Positions 25,501 to 39,400 of a DNA stretch of 64,000 nucleotides are shown piece after piece (within the stretch, counting starts at the first letter, position 1; each line of letters begins with the position of its first letter). A model generated the notes under the pieces. It made no database searches and was not told where the DNA came from. It saw nothing but the letters and a program-made list of their open reading frames with translations. The translations under genes were made by a program, and so were the position numbers. The stretch is taken from positions 188,869,510 through 188,933,509 of the forward strand of contig CM067081.1 of the NCBI GenBank assembly GCA_034008185.1, written 5' to 3'. This stretch comes from Gorsachius magnificus (lineage: Eukaryota; Chordata; Aves; Pelecaniformes; Ardeidae).

Positions 25501-28500
25501 TGGAGATCTGAGGAAGTATTAATGTTACTGCAATCTTATCATTTATATTCTTTTAATTTTGCAATTCAGAAATATTTTTAGTTCAAGGTATTTTAAATTT
25601 ATTTGATTTATTAGGCCTGAAAAACTATATATTGGATTGATTGAATGTATTTGATAGGACAGTGTTTTGAAGTTATTACATTACAAACTTGAATACCCTG
25701 TCCAATACTTAAAAGATCCCAGAAGATAGAGCATGTGATTTAATTACCTCTTTTTCATTTTGCGAACTTGACCTCTGTTCCTAGCCTCGAGACAGAGAAA
25801 GACAAAGTACTGTGAGCAACTGGCAGTTGATATTAAGAAGGTATCTCCCACATCTCTCTCACGTCCCATAGTAACAGCCAGTCCTCAGCGTGGATGTGGG
25901 ACTTCCCCAGAAAAATTCTGTCCTTTGGCTGGAAAATTCATTTGCTGCCTTACTTCTTTAGATGCCTTGTAAAAATCCCCTCTCTTTCTTTCAGCTTCTG
26001 CCGCAGAAACCTCTCATTTCTGGGTTAGCTGTAGTTGTGCAGAAGCACCTAGGGCAACACAGGGATACTGGCCTCAGTAGACTAAGGGTGTTTTTTGAGA
26101 GTGGCCAGTTTGCTCTTCTACAAGACAGAACTGTAATACACATATAGGCGGTTACTGGTTGTGTTGTTTAGTTGTTTCAGATTTTGATTGTGTTTGTGCA
26201 GTTGTGTGTTTGTGAAAGTTGACTGAATCTAACCCAATTTGGTTTTGAGAAAGACGTTGGATGTTTTCTTTACAAGCTAATAAAGATTTCATCATTTTCT
26301 AGCAAAATAACTAGAGGAAAATCCTAAGACATTCTTTAATGTTTGGGATCTGAGTCTATTTGGGTACTGAAGGCTGGTGATAGTTTGCATGAAGATGGAG
26401 GGTTTTATTCTTTCTGACAGTGGAGGCCTTGATTCACGATGACCCATAAGGCTTTGCTGAAGTCATATGGGAATAGATACTGTCTTTTTTAGGAACCCCA
26501 TGTTTGACAGAGGTGTTGGAGAGAAACTTTTAGCCATTGAGGCAAGTGATTGTCACAGTGTTGGCAGTCTGTGGTAAAAACCATTCTTGCTGCATCTTTT
26601 GATTGCCTTTGCAGCTGTCAAATTTTCAAGCAAAATACAAAACCTTTCATGAAACTGCAGTTGTAGGTGACTTATTTATTAAATATTTTGGATTTGTTTA
26701 TAGTGTCAAACATTTAAATTACTACTATATGTTAATAAATGAAATGTCCAAATTAATGTGTAAAGTGACAAACACTGATAGTGTGTTCAAGCTGTTGAAA
26801 TGGCCTGTACTCATCCTATAATAAAAAAATCAGATTCCTACAACTATACAAGAAGTTATCAAGGAGGCTTATTTTAATTGCTTGTTGCTTTGGTATATTT
26901 TAGATTTGCTCTATGTGCTGTTCATTTCCCTTAATCCAATAACATTGCTAGTTACTTGTACTATACTGGTGAGTGGCTACTTCTCTGAAAGCGTAACAAT
27001 TAAGATTATAATAGGACTATGGGTTGAAAGAACAATTTCTCTGTGTGTTCAAACTGTGTAATAATATAGGAATGAAAAGTACGTTGTTTAATTATTTGGT
27101 TTTGCCATGTAGTAATGTAGTTACTGTTAAACATGACTTTTGTATTGCTAATACAAGAAAAGAATTAAAAACAACAAAAAAAAAAAGGTTTGATCTCATT
27201 TGACCTTTCTGACGTTCAGTCAGTTAAAAGGTTTGTAAGACGTTTAATTACCAAATGGTATGATCATTATTCATCTCATCATTTGATATATAACGTCAAG
27301 TGAATTGCCTCCCTGGAGTGCACTGTGTTTCACAGATCAATAGGTTTAGTAAGAGCTTGAAGGAGAGCTTTATACATTCATAGAAAAGGAAAAGTATATC
27401 CTCCTCGTAAAATGGCTTATGTAGTTATTCTGTGAGCTTTACAGAGTTATTGTTTTATTTACATCTCAGGAATACAAAATCCTGTACCATAAAGGCATTT
27501 ATTAAATTTTTTAAAAATCTCTATTGAATTTAAAAAATATTGCTTCTATCTTACTCTGTTTAATAAAGTAGCTTTAAAAGTCTGTCCTGAACAGCTTCAT
27601 TCAAATATATTAAAATAATTATACTCATTACAACAGATTTTTTGCTTTGACACAGCACAACAAACATAGTATGACAAAAGGCTGTCTAAATATACTAAAC
27701 GATTGCTTAAACTATTCATATTTTGTTTTTATGCATTTTTAAATAGGTATGGTTAGTTTTAACTGATTTGGGTTGTTTTTTGTTTTGTGGTGTTTTGTTT
27801 TTTTTTCATTTATTGCATCAAGGTTATTTATGTGCACTTTGAGAGAAAAAGATAAAGATTGTCCATAATTGGCTAATTTAATACCTATGCATTTATAAAA
27901 AATATTCTTATGATTTTTTTTATTAATTGCATAAAGGATAATTACGTACAGGATACTTGATGTTTACTTAGGCTTTTCCAGGTGTATTATATTACTCTTG
28001 CCCAATATAGATGGGCCATCATATAACACCAACTATTTGAGCATGCTTGATGGAAGGTTGACAATGAATGACTGAAAGAGACTTCTAGGAGAGTTTGGGC
28101 ACTAGTATTTGTTGCTCTTTCTTTCTGTAAGTTTTACCTGGTTGATTTGCTCTCTTCACTTACCAGCTTTCTGCTTAAAAAGTGAGGAAATAAAAATGTG
28201 TTTTTTCTTTAACTCTTACCTTAATGAGGGTAAGCTTTCTGCTTAAATTTACGCCTTCTTGGTCCTTGCATCAGTCAGGCACAGAGGAAACTGTAATTCA
28301 GCTACGCAAATCCTCCTGGCTGTGGGACAGAAGCAACATTTACTTGAAAATTCTACTTCCATATTCATCTGTCACTTATAACCCATCATCTACTCAAAGA
28401 TTAATTTGAATTGTGAACAATATCTAAGCTTCCTTAATCCCTTGCTCTTGTCCTTTTTCTTGAGCTGCTGTACTGTGATGGAAAGGCTGTAATTCTGAAG

Positions 28501-29517
28501 CCTCTTATTCCTCCGGCCTACCCAAAGTAACTCCCATCGGGAGCCGATTGATGTTTTAGCGAGGAAATTTTTACCTGGTTTTGAGAACAACCTGGAAAAA
28601 TTGTCAGGAGGCTTTCACACTCTTAGATGTTCACTGTGTGGAATTCTTGTAAATGTAAAATCTAATTTGTCGGGGCTCTTCGCACCAGCATTGTTCAAGG
28701 TCAGATGAAGTTGTATGAAGTACAGGAAGTGTTTCTGATATTTCATACCTTTCTTTGTACTCACAACATTTTTCAATAAATTAGCAAATCAAATAATACC
28801 AATTTAATTAATAATTAAGATAGCTGGGAAATATACCATGCTCTTCTTTTTACTTTTTTTGTGAATGACCCTGCTGCCACTCTTGTTTTACCACTTCCTT
28901 GAGTATTTTTCAGGAAAAATACTAATTTAGTAGTTTCCCCTCTACCAGTGATTCAAATACTGCTTATTCAGACCTTTTCAGTAAGGGGCTAGAATTTAAA
29001 AAGAAATGCAGGAAATCTGCAGTCTTTTCTGCTGAAGTTGAACATCCGAAGACCTTTTTGTCAGTGGGTACACTTAAGCATGATTAGAATAATTAATGTT
29101 GGAGTTAATGTAGAAGCATCAATTGTTTTGATGATACATTCATCTGTGGCTTGACCTGACAAAGTTTGAGCCATCAGGACTCAGTCTAGAAATATGCACA
29201 TTTAATTTTAAGACTGTGAATAGATCTTTGGCTGAGTTGTGATATATACTTAGCATCTTTTAGGACTGTATATGTCAATAGTTATTTCTTCCAAAGCATT
29301 CTTAAAGTTAGAGCAGTATTCATTTGTTGGCATTTGCATTTATTCACCTATACATTTACTGCTTAGCAGTAAGTAGCTTAATGTAACATGTATTTGAAGT
29401 GTGAAGTCCTTTTGGGATGAAAAATAATAGAACTACTTAATCTTGGCATCATCTCTGTCATTATTTGGTAGGTGCTGTAGATGTTGGGGTAAAGGATTGA
29501 TCAGTGATGAAATACAG
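16518..29517. other. Unique AT-rich DNA, no gene recognised
   Basis: About 13 kb of CpG-poor sequence without identifiable interspersed repeats. It holds T-runs at 18249-18258 and 18260-18269 and a G/T-only stretch near 27770-27808. A frame with a strong upstream polypyrimidine-AG lies at 25995-26147. Minus frames at 19281-19598 (105 codons) and 23897-24244 (115) show no recognised domain. 27180-27370 and 27840-27960 are rich in homeodomain-like TAAT motifs and could be regulatory, but this cannot be judged without alignment. Confidence 0.5.
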
Positions 29518-30065
29518 CAATGCTCTTGAATATTGTGTTCTGGGACCCACAATTTAAGAAGGATGGGAAGGGTCCTTGAAGGTCCCTCCCAGAGGAGGGC
29601 AACAAAGCTGGTGGCAGGGCTGGAAGGCACGTCCTGTGAGGAGTGGCTGAGGACTTTGGGCTTGTTTAGTTGGGATAAAAGGAGGCTGAGGGGCAACCTC
29701 ATTGCTCTCTACAGCTTCCTGAGGAGGGGAAGGGGAGAGGGAGGGGCTGAGCTCTTCTCCCTGAGATCCAGTGATATAGGACACGTGGGAATGGTTCAAA
29801 GCTGCACCAGGGGAGGTTTAGACTGGACATCAGGGAGCATTTCTTTATCGAGGGTGGTCAAACACTGGAACAGGCTTCCTAAAGAGGTGGTGGATGGCCC
29901 AAGCCTGTCAGTGTTTAAGAGGCATTTGGACAATGCCCTTAATAACATGCTTTAACTTCTGGTTGTCCCTGAAGTGGTCAGGCAGTTGGAGTAGATGACT
30001 GTTGTAGGTACGTTCCAATTGAAACAGTCCTATTCCATTCCATTCTATTCTATTCTGTTCTGTAA
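29518..30065 (+). mobile_element. CR1 LINE, 5'-truncated copy
   Basis: The element begins near gctcttgaatattgtgttct, which corresponds to the LEYCVQFW region of CR1 ORF2. It continues through the ORF2 C-terminus and a short 3' UTR with the typical phrase cagttggagtagatgactg. It ends in a pentamer array of the form TATTC/CATTC at 30031-30060. Severe 5' truncation is usual for CR1 because reverse transcription starts at the 3' end. The tail is built of 5-bp rather than the usual 8-bp ATTCTATG units, which may mark a different subfamily or a later slippage. The upstream edge is uncertain by some tens of bases. Confidence 0.92.
29533..29955 (+). pseudogene. CR1 ORF2 C-terminal fragment, frameshifted inside
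   Basis: A 140-codon open frame contains QRRATKLVAGLEG, LRTLGLFSWDKRRLRGNLIA and RVVKHWNRLPKEVVDGPSLS, all hallmarks of the CR1 ORF2 C-terminal region downstream of the reverse transcriptase. Between about 29800 and 29860 the frame reads through non-homologous residues. There the CR1-like peptide [12 protein letters not shown] is in another frame, so a pair of compensating indels lies inside. The catalytic reverse-transcriptase and endonuclease parts are missing, so this is a dead fragment and not a host gene. The ATG at 29533 is incidental. Confidence 0.85.
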
Positions 30066-33000
30066 GACTGGCAGCAGTCACAAATAATGTGTTTTCGTAG
30101 TACTTTTATGAAGAGGTTGCATGGGTATGAGTAGGGGAAGGGAGCTCCTTCTTTTGAGACCGTATTCCTGAAGGGTTCTTCAGTGAGACACAGAAGCTTA
30201 CAAGGTTCCTAAAGCACCACTGTCTTTGTCCTGCTGTCCCTTAAGGAAGCAAAGGCAGGAGCAAAAGGCAAGAGCATTGATGCTCTGGATCCATCCTGTC
30301 CCCTTCTAGATACTGGAACTCAAAAGGTCCCCATGTCTTTTCCTAGGGGCAAGAATAATGTTGCCTTTGGTCCTGTTATGAACTAAAAAAATCAATAAGG
30401 AATGTATTAAAAAGGTCAACTTTTGGAGGACATACTATCCAGAAACCTCTGCCAAATACAATTGCAAGTTTATTATGTATGATGCTATTCTGAGCTGAGA
30501 AGCAGAGTTCAGGAAACTACATGTGTTTATTAAGACAAATTGCAGTATCACCATCATTAATTTGGAGTATTACACATTGATACCTACTTTTTGTAGCTGT
30601 TTGAAACACCAAGTAATGGAGTTTGCAGTATGTGATTTGCATAATTGGAGTCAAGGACAATGAAGGTCCCTTAAAAAAAAAAAACCATTTAGAACCCCAT
30701 TCCTTCGAATTTCAAGAAGGAAAGAATCTTGAGACACCTAAAATTCAGAAACAAAGCTCAGGACAGATATATTAAAATAATTATATTTTTTATCCAGGAA
30801 CATAAAAATTCCCATAAAAAGGGAGTTAATGGAGACAGTGTTATACAGAAAGGGTAGGTATGTACACTTTCAGAACTCATGAAGTAAGAAGTCTTGATTG
30901 TTTCCCCTTCAGAACATCCATGTGTATTCATGGACAGCCACAGATAACATGTACCACAACAAGAGATGTAGATGAAGCTTGCACAGTAAGTAAGCTTTGC
31001 AATTAAGTCTGCTCAGTTTTTGCTTTTGTGGAAGCAAGAGTAAGAGACTCTGGAACCATTGTCTTCTCCAAATTGTATCCACATTGAATAGCTTGTTCAT
31101 CCTTGTTTTGCGCTTTGGTTAAAAACTGCTTTTGGAAATTCTGTAGCTGTAGATCTGTGACTTTCCCTGTTAATTTTTACTTTGTTGCACCTGGAAACTG
31201 TTGTCTTAAGTACACATGTACAGGTATGATGAAGAAGTTATGATTTGAGTCTGTCCCTCCTTTTTCTGCAAATATTTGTGTGGTGGTATCTAAGAGGATA
31301 TTTACTACAGAAAGTATTTGTAAGAAAATTAATTTTAATTTTAATAATCCATTAAACTTCAAAGCATTTGTTTATTGAAAAAGCTCTGGAAGCATTTTAA
31401 ATTAGCTGGAAGTGCAGTGTATGGTCGCTCCTAACATGGTGGGACTAAACTATAAGTAAGATTTTAGGCAGATTCACTTAATATTCTTCTTTTCAAAAAA
31501 CAAGCCAACAAAGAAAGACACAACCACTCCCCCTCTCCCCTCAAAAAAAAAAAAAAAAAAAAAAAGCAAACCAAAACCAACAAACAATAAATCCCCCAAA
31601 ACTAAAAGCCCTGCTCTGGACATTATGATCATGAAGATATGACCATATGGCCTATGCAGTGTTGTCTGTTGTAAATTGTTTTGCACTTGGGAGAACAGTC
31701 ATAGTATGTGTACACCTGCTAGAGGTAGCATTAACCTCACTGTTCTGGAAAGCGCAAAGTGCGTAGTAGCTATAGTACAATCCTTACTAGGGCTCTGTAA
31801 ATCCATCTGTGACAGCGAGTGTGCTTACCTGCTGAAACGCATGTTACTGTGGTTTATGGGTGTCTATTGAACTGGATTAACTCACGAATTGATACACTTG
31901 TATGTCCTGAAGATGTATCCTGATTTTGCAGACAGCCTTAAGCAATATCTCTGAAATTTGGCATCCTTCATTCATTTCATCAGAGATATTACTGGAGACC
32001 TAGTATGTTACCTCCTTTTATATTTATTGTGATTACCTGAATAGCCCAGGAGCACTTGAGAAAAATGTTATCTGTCTTGTATTATCAGCAACAGTCTCTA
32101 CAGGTACTGGTTTACTGTATATCTTAACTCATAAAAGGGGACCGTGGTGCTATGAGTCAGCTTTGAACTTTTTTTTTGTGTACAGAAAACCCCTAAAGAT
32201 CAACAGCTTTTATTATTACACTGCTCGTCCAACTGTGAGAGAAAGCAGAAGGGACTGTCATATTACAAAAACCTTCTTGCCATGGCTGCTCATTTTGGAT
32301 TCTCGTCTATGGGATGTGGAACCCATCCATTGGGAAACACAGGCTTATTGAAGTATTTGCAGAATTATGTTTTCTCACTCATTGAAATTAGATAAAAATG
32401 TGCAAGATAATAATATTCTTTTTTTTCTTCCTTTTTTCCCCCCATAATGTTTTTCTTCAACCAAATGAAACAAACAAACAAAACAGAAAAAAAGCTGGCA
32501 ATTAAAATACACTACATGATGGAAAATTTATGGAAATACTGAGATTACAGATTTTCAGATCCACTTAAACAAGAATTGCCATCTGGAATTTCCAGTTATT
32601 TGAATTTGATACACTAACCTTCCGAGGTTCCCAACCTGGGGCTATGCACCAATTCTCAGTTCCCATCCCAACACTTTGAAAGGGTGTGTGAGTTTGCAGA
32701 ATATTTTTCTTTTAAAATGTAGTGCTTAATCAGTGCTTGTAATTAATATTTTAGAGCCTGATTTATTAAAATACCATTGTGAGGTACAGTGTCCCTCTCA
32801 GGTAAGAGTTACATGTGTCAATCTGTTGTAACCATTTGGTGTAAAAAGTTCATTTTTTCTGTCCTGGAGCAAGTATTTCTGTCCCAAAATGTCAGTAATT
32901 TCTAATTCAAAATACATGAAATGGAGAGGATATTTTAAATAGTCAGATCTTGGAGACACTTTCTTGTAAATGAAATAATTTTTTTAATAAGAGTTGTATA

Positions 33001-33292
33001 AATGTGTGAATATATATATATAAAAGTAACTAAAATAACAATGCCAAATACTAAAAATGCTTTTCCAAAGGATTACCTTTTTATTGGATTTTAGTATGTG
33101 ATACAGTCATATGAGGGTCTGGTTTCTCTGTTCATCTTTACATTAGCTGGTTTTACTATAAAGGCAAAGTTGTTTCCTGCTTTTCTTCTGACTCTGTGCT
33201 TAACACTCAATATTGGAGGTATTCCAAGGGCGCTCGGGGGTGTCATTCAAGAGCAGTCACTCTTCCCTTTATAGTAATCTTGGATTCCTGCA
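30066..33292. other. Unique AT-rich DNA, no gene recognised
   Basis: Contains an A-run near 30672-30684, a C/T-rich stretch leading into A23 at 31543-31565, and a (TA)n run at 33010-33022. Frames of about 60-70 codons are scattered on both strands without recognised motifs. The minus frame at 31474-31686 simply reads the homopolymer. Confidence 0.55.
31543..31565. repeat. Poly-A tract (A23)
   Basis: Twenty-three consecutive A, followed by an A/C-rich stretch. No retroposed gene is recognisable on its 5' side, so it is listed as a simple repeat and not as the tail of a processed pseudogene. Confidence 0.9.
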
Positions 33293-33487
33293 GAGTATGT
33301 CTACATCTGTGCAACTGGAGGTACAGATTGCATATTTATTCCGGTTCTCGAGCAGGTTTTTCTACCTGTGCTGAGTTCGTCAGAGCTATGGCTACATTGG
33401 TCACAACGCTTGGGCTGGCTAGTTCCAAGCTAGCTCCAATAAATATGTGGAAAATGTAGTCACAACAGTGGCTGCAGTGTACCTAAA
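33293..33487. mobile_element. Possible ancient hAT-type MITE
   Basis: The left end gagtatgtctacatctgtgc and the right end ggctgcagtgtacc resemble, in opposite orientation, the GGTATGTCTACACTGCAG-like terminal repeats of old MITEs known from archosaur and turtle genomes. The interior has phrases typical of those elements, such as ctacctgtgctgag and a GCTAG...GCTAGCTCC core at 33418-33437. The right terminus needs a short internal gap to match. No target-site duplication was verified. Recognition rests on remembered family resemblance only. Confidence 0.4.
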
Positions 33488-36400
33488 CTTCAGTCTAGGT
33501 CTTTCAAGGAACATGAAAAACTAGCTTTAGCTTAATGCACCTCTCCTCCTAGGTTCTATCATGCTGCTTTGAGGAGGTCTCTCTTGTATCTCACTTTCTG
33601 CCTTAATAGAAGTGCATGCAGAATGGATGCAGCTAGTCTACTGTTTGACATTTCATAGCTTACTTTAAATGAACTTGATTTTGTTAAATTGATATGAGAA
33701 TGTTTACATTTTATTGCCATTCAAATTTTTCACTAATTTTTCTGCTGTTCATCAGCCAGATTAATGACAGCTTTTCTAGGATGGATTGAGCCATCGATAT
33801 TAAATGTGATGACACTTCTGTTGGTTTTGATTAAGAAATAGGTAAAATGGCATTGTAAGGAAAATGGACTGAAGTTTTTGGACTTCGTAAGAAGCTATTA
33901 ACATATGGAATAATGATTCCAGTGGTGGTAATTGTGATAAGCCATAACTATTGACCATTAAAAGTTAAAAATGTTATTTTATGGTGCTAGGCAGCCATGC
34001 TGGGTCATCAGATGTGCTCTCCCAACTGTCTCAGTCTTTCTATGTTGGTTCTGATCCCAAAAAACTGGGGGGAAAAAGTAGCAGTGAGAGGAAAATGTAC
34101 ATGGGGATGAATAATTCTGAAGTAAGTATAAAAAGAATCATATGTGTATGTAAAAGAGAAAGAGGAATAACTATTAACCCTCTAATAGAGAAGATTGTTG
34201 TTCAGGACAGGGACACAGTACAAGACAGGTTCAGGATCCAGAAAAGGCAGGATGGGACTTGTTAATGGTGTCAGAATGGAAGAAGGAAAGACACATGGCT
34301 GGAATAGCTGTGGCGAATAAGTGTATACTACTTGTCTTCTGACATTTGTGAATTAAATCAGGAAACCATCTGATTTGTGAAGTTTTGTGAAGACTGTGAA
34401 TAAAATCTGTGCTGAACTCTGTGTCCTGTGACATCATTGTTAGTGATGTTGATGGTTCAACTACCTTCATTCCTTTCCATTTTGTTGGTTTAAGATGATT
34501 CCCTGTTGGAACAAAGCTGTAGCCAGGAAGGCAAGAAGTGTAAAGATGTTACAGCTTTATATATATAAAAATATATAGTACTTAAAGTGTGAGAGTTCTA
34601 GAGCAGTATGCAGTGATGTCACAAAGGATTAATATTATTCTCTATTTTTTCACATTATTCATATTAATAACATCCATAATAACAGAATACAGTTAGAACA
34701 AATGCAAGGCAACTGTGAATTAATGGGCTGTAATACCATTGAGGAGCTTCTTAGGAGGTCGTAAAGCATGAAAGCAAAGCTTGCCTACTTTGTGTAGTCA
34801 CTAGGACATCAAAGTGGAAATGTAGTCCCATGATCCAGAATTGGTGTTTTATTTGTTTTATTTTTGAACACATATACTCATATGTTGAATTCATCTCTGC
34901 CTTGGGCAGATGTTTCATATTTATCTCCATATTTCTGCTTCAGCAACTTTTTTTTTTCCCTGTTATATTATTTTGATTTTGTCTCTGAAGACCTCCATTT
35001 TAAGTCCTCAAGATGGTACCAGGAAAAATGGAAGGAAGGTTTTCCCTGTTGCAGCTCTGTCATATTGTGATACATGAAGCACATGCATAGGTGCTGGTCA
35101 CATTACAGCGCTAGCTATGATTAGTACATGTTTAATGAAATTTTACAGTTTCTAATTGATGGCTGATCATTCAGTGAATTGCAATATTGTTACTTTAAGT
35201 GGACTGTTTGAGGAATGTGGTCTCATTCCAAATTCTTATCTATAGTGGAGCTTTTTTTTTAAAAAAAAAAATAAATCTTGAATATTAAACTGTTTTAAGT
35301 TGGATGTTAAAGATTTCTTTAGCTGTTTTCCTTCCACCTCCTGTTTTTCCTGATTTCCAGCTGAAAAATCTTTTGTGAAAACAGTGTTTACTTACTTGAA
35401 CATATGTAGCAACTGTGAAATTTAATTCATGGTTTCACCATTTCTTCTGTTGTTATCGCATTTTTTAGCTTTTGTAATGATGTTATGACTCTTCTTCTAC
35501 AATTGAACTCTACTACAATATTTTGTATATGAAACCATAGTTATTAGTTAAGTGTAAACTATGATTTGTGTTCAGCTGCTTTAGACTTAAATTGGCAAAG
35601 CTGTACATCTCCTTTGAGATGCCATTGAAGATTGTGAAAATTCCTGTATCTGTAACTTTATATTTGGAGAAACTCAATCATTAACCAAATAAGGTGGACA
35701 TGAATTTCATGTCTGTTACATAAAAGAGAAAGTTATGATACATAACTAGCTTACATGTAACATCTGTCCAACATGAATTAATGAGTTCCTCAGCAGTCGT
35801 CTTATCAGTAAAGTAAGTGCACCTAATGTAGGCGTAGCTTCTGCTGGTTGTTTACCAGAAATACTGACTTGAGGGGGAAAAAAGCATTCCCTTCCTCTGA
35901 ATGTGTTGAATGTGCTACATTATGTCATGGGAACAAGAGTTGACGAATGAATGAGTATGGTCTCCCTTGTAAGCCTGATGCTTAGGATACTTCTGGTGGT
36001 AATGCTATATAATTCCTATCTTCTGTGACCTAACCTTGATTTCATACTAAAGAACACCATGAATTAAATGAAACAAAGAGATTATATGATATTAGCTGTT
36101 CTGTAACAAGACCACGCCATTCTTTACAAGCAACTTTTCTCATGATGAGTAAATAAAAGGTGAGATAGGTGCACTGGAGTATTCAAAGCACGACTGATTT
36201 ACTAAAAGGGGAGTTACTGCACCTGAGCTGATGACCATATGCTCATAACAATTGAAAGTACTGTGGCATATTAATCCTTGATAAAGCTCCATTTGAACTA
36301 CTGCAGTTAAATTAATTTAACTATCATGTTGTGCAGCTGAACCAATACCAGGCTATAGCTTGAAATCAAAGAAGCAAGCTCTTCTTTATGTTAAGACCTA

Positions 36401-39400
36401 TTTGAGATTTTCTTACAGAATTAACCAAAAGTTGCGAGCAACAGGTCATTACGATGTATTCAAAGACGTTATTTCCTTTTCCTTTAAGCATGCTATTTAA
36501 AATAATCTAATTGTTTAATGCAATTTTTAACACTTAATGTAGTACTGGGAATATTTTTATTTTCTCTCTTTCCTTCTGTTATCATGTTATGACAGTTTAT
36601 CAGCTTGAGAATTCTTACTGCTAGACATGAACACTGAATTCCTGTGTTCTTCTGGCTTGGCCTTCCCTGCAGAAAGTGCCCTGCTGTGGAATTGTCTATC
36701 TCCTAGGCTACCATAGCCTACATTTGCTATTTTTATCACACTTTTATAAGGAAACAGAAGTTTTGTAAGTTGATACAATCATACTATCTGTCTGTCTGTC
36801 CCCCGCAATAATTCTTGAACCTGTTAGTCTACTTCAAACAAATTTGATGGAGAAATAGAGGCCTCAAAGATACTAATATCCATGAAAACAGATGGACCTA
36901 TGTACCAGAAACATGCGAAATAGTGCATCTGCTGAGGAAAAAGGCTGCAGCATTAAGAATGTCCATGCTGTTATTCATAAGTTCTGTTGCTCACAGAACT
37001 ACCTGGTTTTGTTGTTATTTTGCTTCCACCCATAATCATTTGTTTACTAATTCCATGTCCAACTGCAGTTATGAGTGTAGAACTACTAGTCACATGTTAC
37101 TTAAGAGTTTATTTGAAAGTTGCTTCACGGGATTAATCCTATGCAGTTTGGTAGGAAACCTTGCTCCTTCTAATACCGTTTAGTTTGTGTTTTACAAAGA
37201 ATGATTTCTGTCTTTTTTTACTCTAACATTAAATCATTGAGAGATTATTTTTTTCACTTAAGAGAAAACAAAATTAGTAGGAGGATAAATGTGGACTATT
37301 TCTTTTCTGAATTTTGGCTTATATTGGCTGGAGGAGTAAAATGTTTGCGAAAGTAGGTTACTTTATGAGACTTTGCTGGAGAACATACATGCAACAGGGA
37401 ATATGCATGAACTTTTGAGAAAGCTTTGCCTTTATTTTCATCTAACTACCATAGTGGTAGATGTTTATGACAACCTAGCAAGGGAAGAATTTGTACTGAA
37501 TGGCAAATTGTTAATCTTTTTTAATTTTATGGAGCTCAATGAAAAACTATTTGTGGCAGGAATCCATCTCCTTGAAATGGCATTCTGCTTCCCTAAAAAG
37601 TTCCTCCAGTTTCCAAAGTGTGCATATCTTGGCCACATCCCTTCCAGTTTCAGCAACAAAGAGAGCACAGGACAGAGACAACAGTCTCTGCACTAAGTAA
37701 CACTAAATAAAAGTATTTTAAAAAACCCAGTTCATCTTCAAAACAGTCTATCCAGTGCAGTAATGAAACATAGGTCCCGAGGAAACAAATAATGTGGCAC
37801 ACCGTAACAAAGAATGGAGGAAAGGTCATGCAGAGGAGGTTGAAATAATGCCGTATGAACAGCTTTACTTCAGGCATGTTCTGTTTTTTAAATGCTTTGC
37901 TTTTTCAATCTCAGCATTCTTTTAATGTAGAAGATTAAACAAAAATTTCCTTTTAAAAAGTAATCATAGTAGCACTTCCATTACACAGATTTACTGACGT
38001 CGTATTTATCATGATGTTCTGAAATTTAGGTCTACTTCTCAGACTTCACTGTTCCATCCAACTAGTTGCAGTGTTATGCTGTTGTTCATTGTGGCACATG
38101 AGGAACTACAAAACAATGAGACAAACATTGCAGCTAGACCTAATAATTATTTTTTATGAATTATTTAATATATTTTAAATATATGTGTGTGTTACATGTC
38201 ATTCAAAAAGACCCCTAAGCACTTTAAGCTATGTGTAAAAGAAAATTGCTTTTTTCCACTTGCTTAAATGCACCCTCTGCTGGGGTAAAACACAACAGCT
38301 GTGAAGTGCAATGTGATCTGTAAGCACAAGTGTTCAGGAGTTCTGTTTTATGGCTCATCTGAAATACTATGAACAGCCAAAATCCAAGTAAGTTCCTCTT
38401 AAGACAAGACTAGAAGTTGATTTAGTGTTGATTCACAGTGAAAAATGTCACCTGTATAATCTTAAGCCAGTGCTGGTTTTCCTGTTTTAAAACCTGATTC
38501 TCCTTGTATATTCACAGGCTGAAGAGACACAGTTTCTAGTAGTTCCATTTGTCTTTCAGTACTTCAGTGTTTGGCAGCCTGATTTATTTAAGTTAAATGA
38601 AAATAACATCAAGAAACTGCTTGAAGTTGTGTTTGCGTTGTTCCTGTGTTGTGGCTGAAAACACTTGGTTTCTTTTCAGAGAAACCGTATTCGTTGGTGG
38701 TGTTCCTACTTTATAGAAATGAGAACAGAAGACAACTTAAACTTACCTTGAGCTTCTCGTTGCTTCTGGGAGTTGTATTAATTTCCTAGGAGTCTTGCTT
38801 CAGGTAGCAATGAGTGCCTAAGTATGGAGACCAGCATCAGAGGCTTCTTTAGAGAACTGTGTGTTCTTTCCAACGAATTACGATTAGAAGCCGTTCAGAA
38901 ACACGGCAGGTAGCATAAAGGAATTGAAAAAGAAAGTGTTTTCCCTCTTCCTGTAAAACAGGAGTCCAAATAGAAGAAAGGTTGGCAGTAGGCATCCATT
39001 CAACAAAGAGGCAGGTTTTAGAGAACACAGATAAGTTCGGTGGAAAAAAGTCTTAAGGTAAGAGTGGAAGGAATGTTCCAGCGCAAAATTAGTGACTTGG
39101 GGATTAAGCCTTTTTTTTCCTTTTTATTTCACATCTTTTGGTTTATTTCAATCTTTTTTCTTCCGACAGGTTTCCAGTAGTAGGTACTGTTCCAGAAACC
39201 GGTGTGTCCTACTAAAGGCCATGTGTCACTTAATCATAATACTTTATCTCAAAGACCAGTGAAATGAAGAGACTTTACAAGCAAATAGAATTTTTACTAT
39301 ATATTCTCTAACCATAAGGGGATTACTTGACCTCCTGTGTCTTTTGCACACATCAAACTCTACACTAAAGCTGTCTTAAAGCTTGCAGGAGTTCATCCTC

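Noticed and set aside
31543..31565. Poly-A as the tail of a processed pseudogene
   Set aside because: No gene-like sequence precedes it and no target-site duplication was seen.
31474..31686. 70-codon minus frame with poly-F
   Set aside because: The phenylalanine run is the complement of A23; this is homopolymer translation, not a protein.
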